Program-made: the position numbers and the translations under genes
The notes under the pieces: model-generated
Seen by the model: the letters and a program-made list of their open reading frames with translations, nothing else
Database searches by the model: none
Told to the model about the DNA's origin: nothing
Shown: positions 4,992 through 6,620 of the stretch, piece by piece
Layout: each line of letters opens with the position of its first letter
How positions within the stretch are numbered: position 1 is the stretch's first letter
Assembly: GCA_947454665.1 (NCBI GenBank)
Contig: CANGMU010000132.1
Span: forward strand, 1-6,620
DNA length: 6,620 nt
Origin: Pseudomonadota bacterium
GTDB taxonomy: Bacteria > Pseudomonadota > Gammaproteobacteria > Steroidobacterales > Steroidobacteraceae
Direction: 5' to 3'

Positions 4992-6620
4992 ATGGCTGAA
5001 AACCTCGTCATCGTCGAATCGCCTGCCAAGGCGAAGACCATCAAGAAGTACCTCGGCAAGGATTTCGAGGTGCTGGCCTCCTACGGCCACGTCCGCGATC
5101 TCGTGCCGAAGGAAGGCGCGGTCGATCCGGACCACGATTTCGCGATGCAATACCGCGTCATCGAACGCAACGAAAAGCACGTCGAGGCCATCTCCAAGGC
5201 GCTGCGCAAGGCCCAGTGCCTCTACCTCGCGACCGACCCGGACCGCGAGGGGGAAGCCATCTCCTGGCACCTGCATGAGTTGCTGAAGGAACGCGGCGAC
5301 CTCGACGGCAAGACCGTGCACCGCGTCTGCTTCTACGAGATCACCAAGAACGCGATTCGCGCCGCCGTCGCCGAACCGCGCGACCTGGCGATGGACCTCG
5401 TGAACGCACAGCAGGCGCGGCGCGCGCTCGACTACCTCGTCGGCTTCAACCTGTCGCCGCTGCTCTGGAAGAAAGTGCGTCAGGGCCTGTCAGCCGGCCG
5501 CGTGCAGAGCCCCGCGCTGCGCATGATCTGCGAGCGCGACGAAGCCATCGAGGCCTTCAAGCCGCAGGAATACTGGACGCTGGATGCCGAAGGCGAACAC
5601 AGCGCCGTCCGCTTCCCGCTCAAGCTGGTCGAGTACAAGGGCCAGAAGGTCGAGCAGTTCTCGTTCACCAACGAAACCTCAGCCCGCGACGTCGAAGCCA
5701 CGCTCAACGCCGCGGCGCAGGGCCGGCTCACGGTCATCACCACTGACCGCAAGCAGCACAAGCGCAACCCTTCGCCGCCGTTCACCACCTCCACGCTGCA
5801 GCAGGAGGCCGCGCGCAAGCTCAGCTTCTCCGCCCAGCGCACGATGCGCCTCGCGCAGCAGCTCTATGAAGGCGTGGACTTCGGCGAAGGCGCTGTCGGC
5901 CTCATCACCTACATGCGCACGGACTCGGTGTCGCTGGCCGCCGAGGCGGTCACCGAGATCCGCGCGACGATCGAGAAGCTCTACGGCAAGGAAGGCCTGG
6001 CCGACGAAGTCCGCATCTTCAAGACCAAGTCCAAGAATGCGCAGGAAGCACACGAAGCCGTGCGCCCGACGTCCGCCTCGATCACGCCTGCGCAGCTCGA
6101 AGGCAAGATCGACGCCGACCAGCTCCGGCTGTATGCGCTGATCTGGAAACGCGCCGTCGCCTGCCAGATGGCCCAGGCGATCTATGACCGCGTCGCCGTG
6201 GACATGCGCGCAGGCGCCGCCGCAACGCCCGAGTCACGCCACCTGTTCCGCGCCAACGGCTCCACCCTCGTGAAGGCGGGCTACATCGCCGTCTACCAGG
6301 AGGGCCGTGACGACAGCGCCGAGGACGACAACGACCATGTGTTGCCGGCCATGAAGGAAGGCGATGCGGTGTCGCTGGTGCAGCTCAAGGGCGAGCAGCA
6401 TTTCACAGAGCCGCCGCCGCGCTTCTCGGAAGCCTCGCTCGTGAAGGCGCTCGAAGAACATGGTATCGGCCGTCCTTCGACTTACGCGTCCATCATCTCG
6501 ACGCTGAAGGATCGCGAATACGTCGACATGGACCAGCGCCGGTTCATCGCGACCGACATCGGCAAGATCGTCAGCCGCTTCCTGTCGAAGTACTTCACGG
6601 AATACGTGGACTACGGCTAC
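4992..6620 (+). CDS. topA: DNA topoisomerase I TopA (5' part, runs off the window end)
   Basis: Type IA topoisomerase that relaxes negative supercoils by cutting and rejoining one strand through a 5'-phosphotyrosine link. The frame is open from ATG 4992-4994 to the last base: 543 codons of a protein that is usually 760-870 residues. The TOPRIM domain starts LVIVESPAKAKTIKKYLG (5-22, Glu9 catalytic) and has TDPDREGEAISWHL (81-94), with metal-binding Asp82, Asp84 and Glu86. SAGRVQSPALR is at 167-177. The active-site segment GLITYMRTDS (303-312) supplies Tyr307 and Arg309, matching E. coli Tyr319 and Arg321. EEHGIGRPSTYASII (488-502) is also conserved. The TOPRIM domain is about 30 residues shorter than that of E. 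coli, as in many other proteobacteria. The C-terminal zinc-ribbon or basic region is outside the window. It follows smg by 9 bp with no Shine-Dalgarno. Confidence 0.97.
   Translation, partial: MAENLVIVESPAKAKTIKKYLGKDFEVLASYGHVRDLVPKEGAVDPDHDFAMQYRVIERNEKHVEAISKALRKAQCLYLATDPDREGEAISWHLHELLKERGDLDGKTVHRVCFYEITKNAIRAAVAEPRDLAMDLVNAQQARRALDYLVGFNLSPLLWKKVRQGLSAGRVQSPALRMICERDEAIEAFKPQEYWTLDAEGEHSAVRFPLKLVEYKGQKVEQFSFTNETSARDVEATLNAAAQGRLTVITTDRKQHKRNPSPPFTTSTLQQEAARKLSFSAQRTMRLAQQLYEGVDFGEGAVGLITYMRTDSVSLAAEAVTEIRATIEKLYGKEGLADEVRIFKTKSKNAQEAHEAVRPTSASITPAQLEGKIDADQLRLYALIWKRAVACQMAQAIYDRVAVDMRAGAAATPESRHLFRANGSTLVKAGYIAVYQEGRDDSAEDDNDHVLPAMKEGDAVSLVQLKGEQHFTEPPPRFSEASLVKALEEHGIGRPSTYASIISTLKDREYVDMDQRRFIATDIGKIVSRFLSKYFTEYVDYGY

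Noticed and set aside
4308..5321. A 337-codon leftward open frame antisense to the end of dprA, smg and the start of topA.
   Set aside because: It crosses three conserved genes. The protein is rich in Val, Asp, His and Arg, as expected from reverse reading of Asp/Glu/Leu-rich coding DNA, and no family is recognised.
1..6620. Search for tRNA/rRNA genes, insertion sequences, CRISPR repeats, toxin-antitoxin or defence genes.
   Set aside because: Almost all of the window is filled by seven conserved housekeeping genes, and the few gaps (up to 94 bp) are too small and show no such signatures.

Overview
No undescribed system is visible in this window. It is a conserved housekeeping locus from a GC-rich proteobacterium, roughly two-thirds G+C by eye. 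The gene set and order rsmB-fmt-def / tsaP-like LysM gene-dprA-smg-topA, together with proteobacterial-type Smg and TsaP-like proteins, point to Gammaproteobacteria. The order is the one I associate with Xanthomonadales, Nevskiales or Steroidobacterales-type genomes. That placement is from memory of synteny, not from a search.

Layout: the left third (1-1879) is a leftward operon read def -> fmt -> rsmB. Def and Fmt act at the two ends of the formyl-methionine cycle: Fmt formylates initiator Met-tRNA, and Def removes the formyl group from new proteins. RsmB methylates 16S rRNA; only its N-terminal ~121 codons are inside the window. A 94-bp divergent intergenic region (1880-1973) separates this operon from a rightward one.

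The right two thirds (1974-6620) carry a predicted LysM lipoprotein of the TsaP type (type IV pilus secretin-associated), then dprA (ssDNA-binding/RecA loader for natural transformation), smg (DUF494, function unknown) and topA (DNA topoisomerase I). topA is cut by the window end after 543 codons. The last three genes are closely packed, with gaps of 15 bp (dprA-smg) and 9 bp (smg-topA), and lack good Shine-Dalgarno sequences. An 84-bp gap separates tsaP from dprA. The pairing of a pilus-associated gene with dprA fits a link to DNA uptake, but dprA and its neighbours are also found in this order in organisms not known to be transformable.

All seven proteins keep the catalytic or signature residues I could check, so there is no sign of decay, frameshift or recent transfer. 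I see no mobile element, tRNA/rRNA, CRISPR array or credible intrinsic terminator. The second-look items are small: a near-symmetric -10-like core and a 7-bp direct repeat in the divergent promoter region, the lipoprotein form and cysteine pair of the TsaP-like protein, and an AT-rich patch with rare TTA codons inside dprA.
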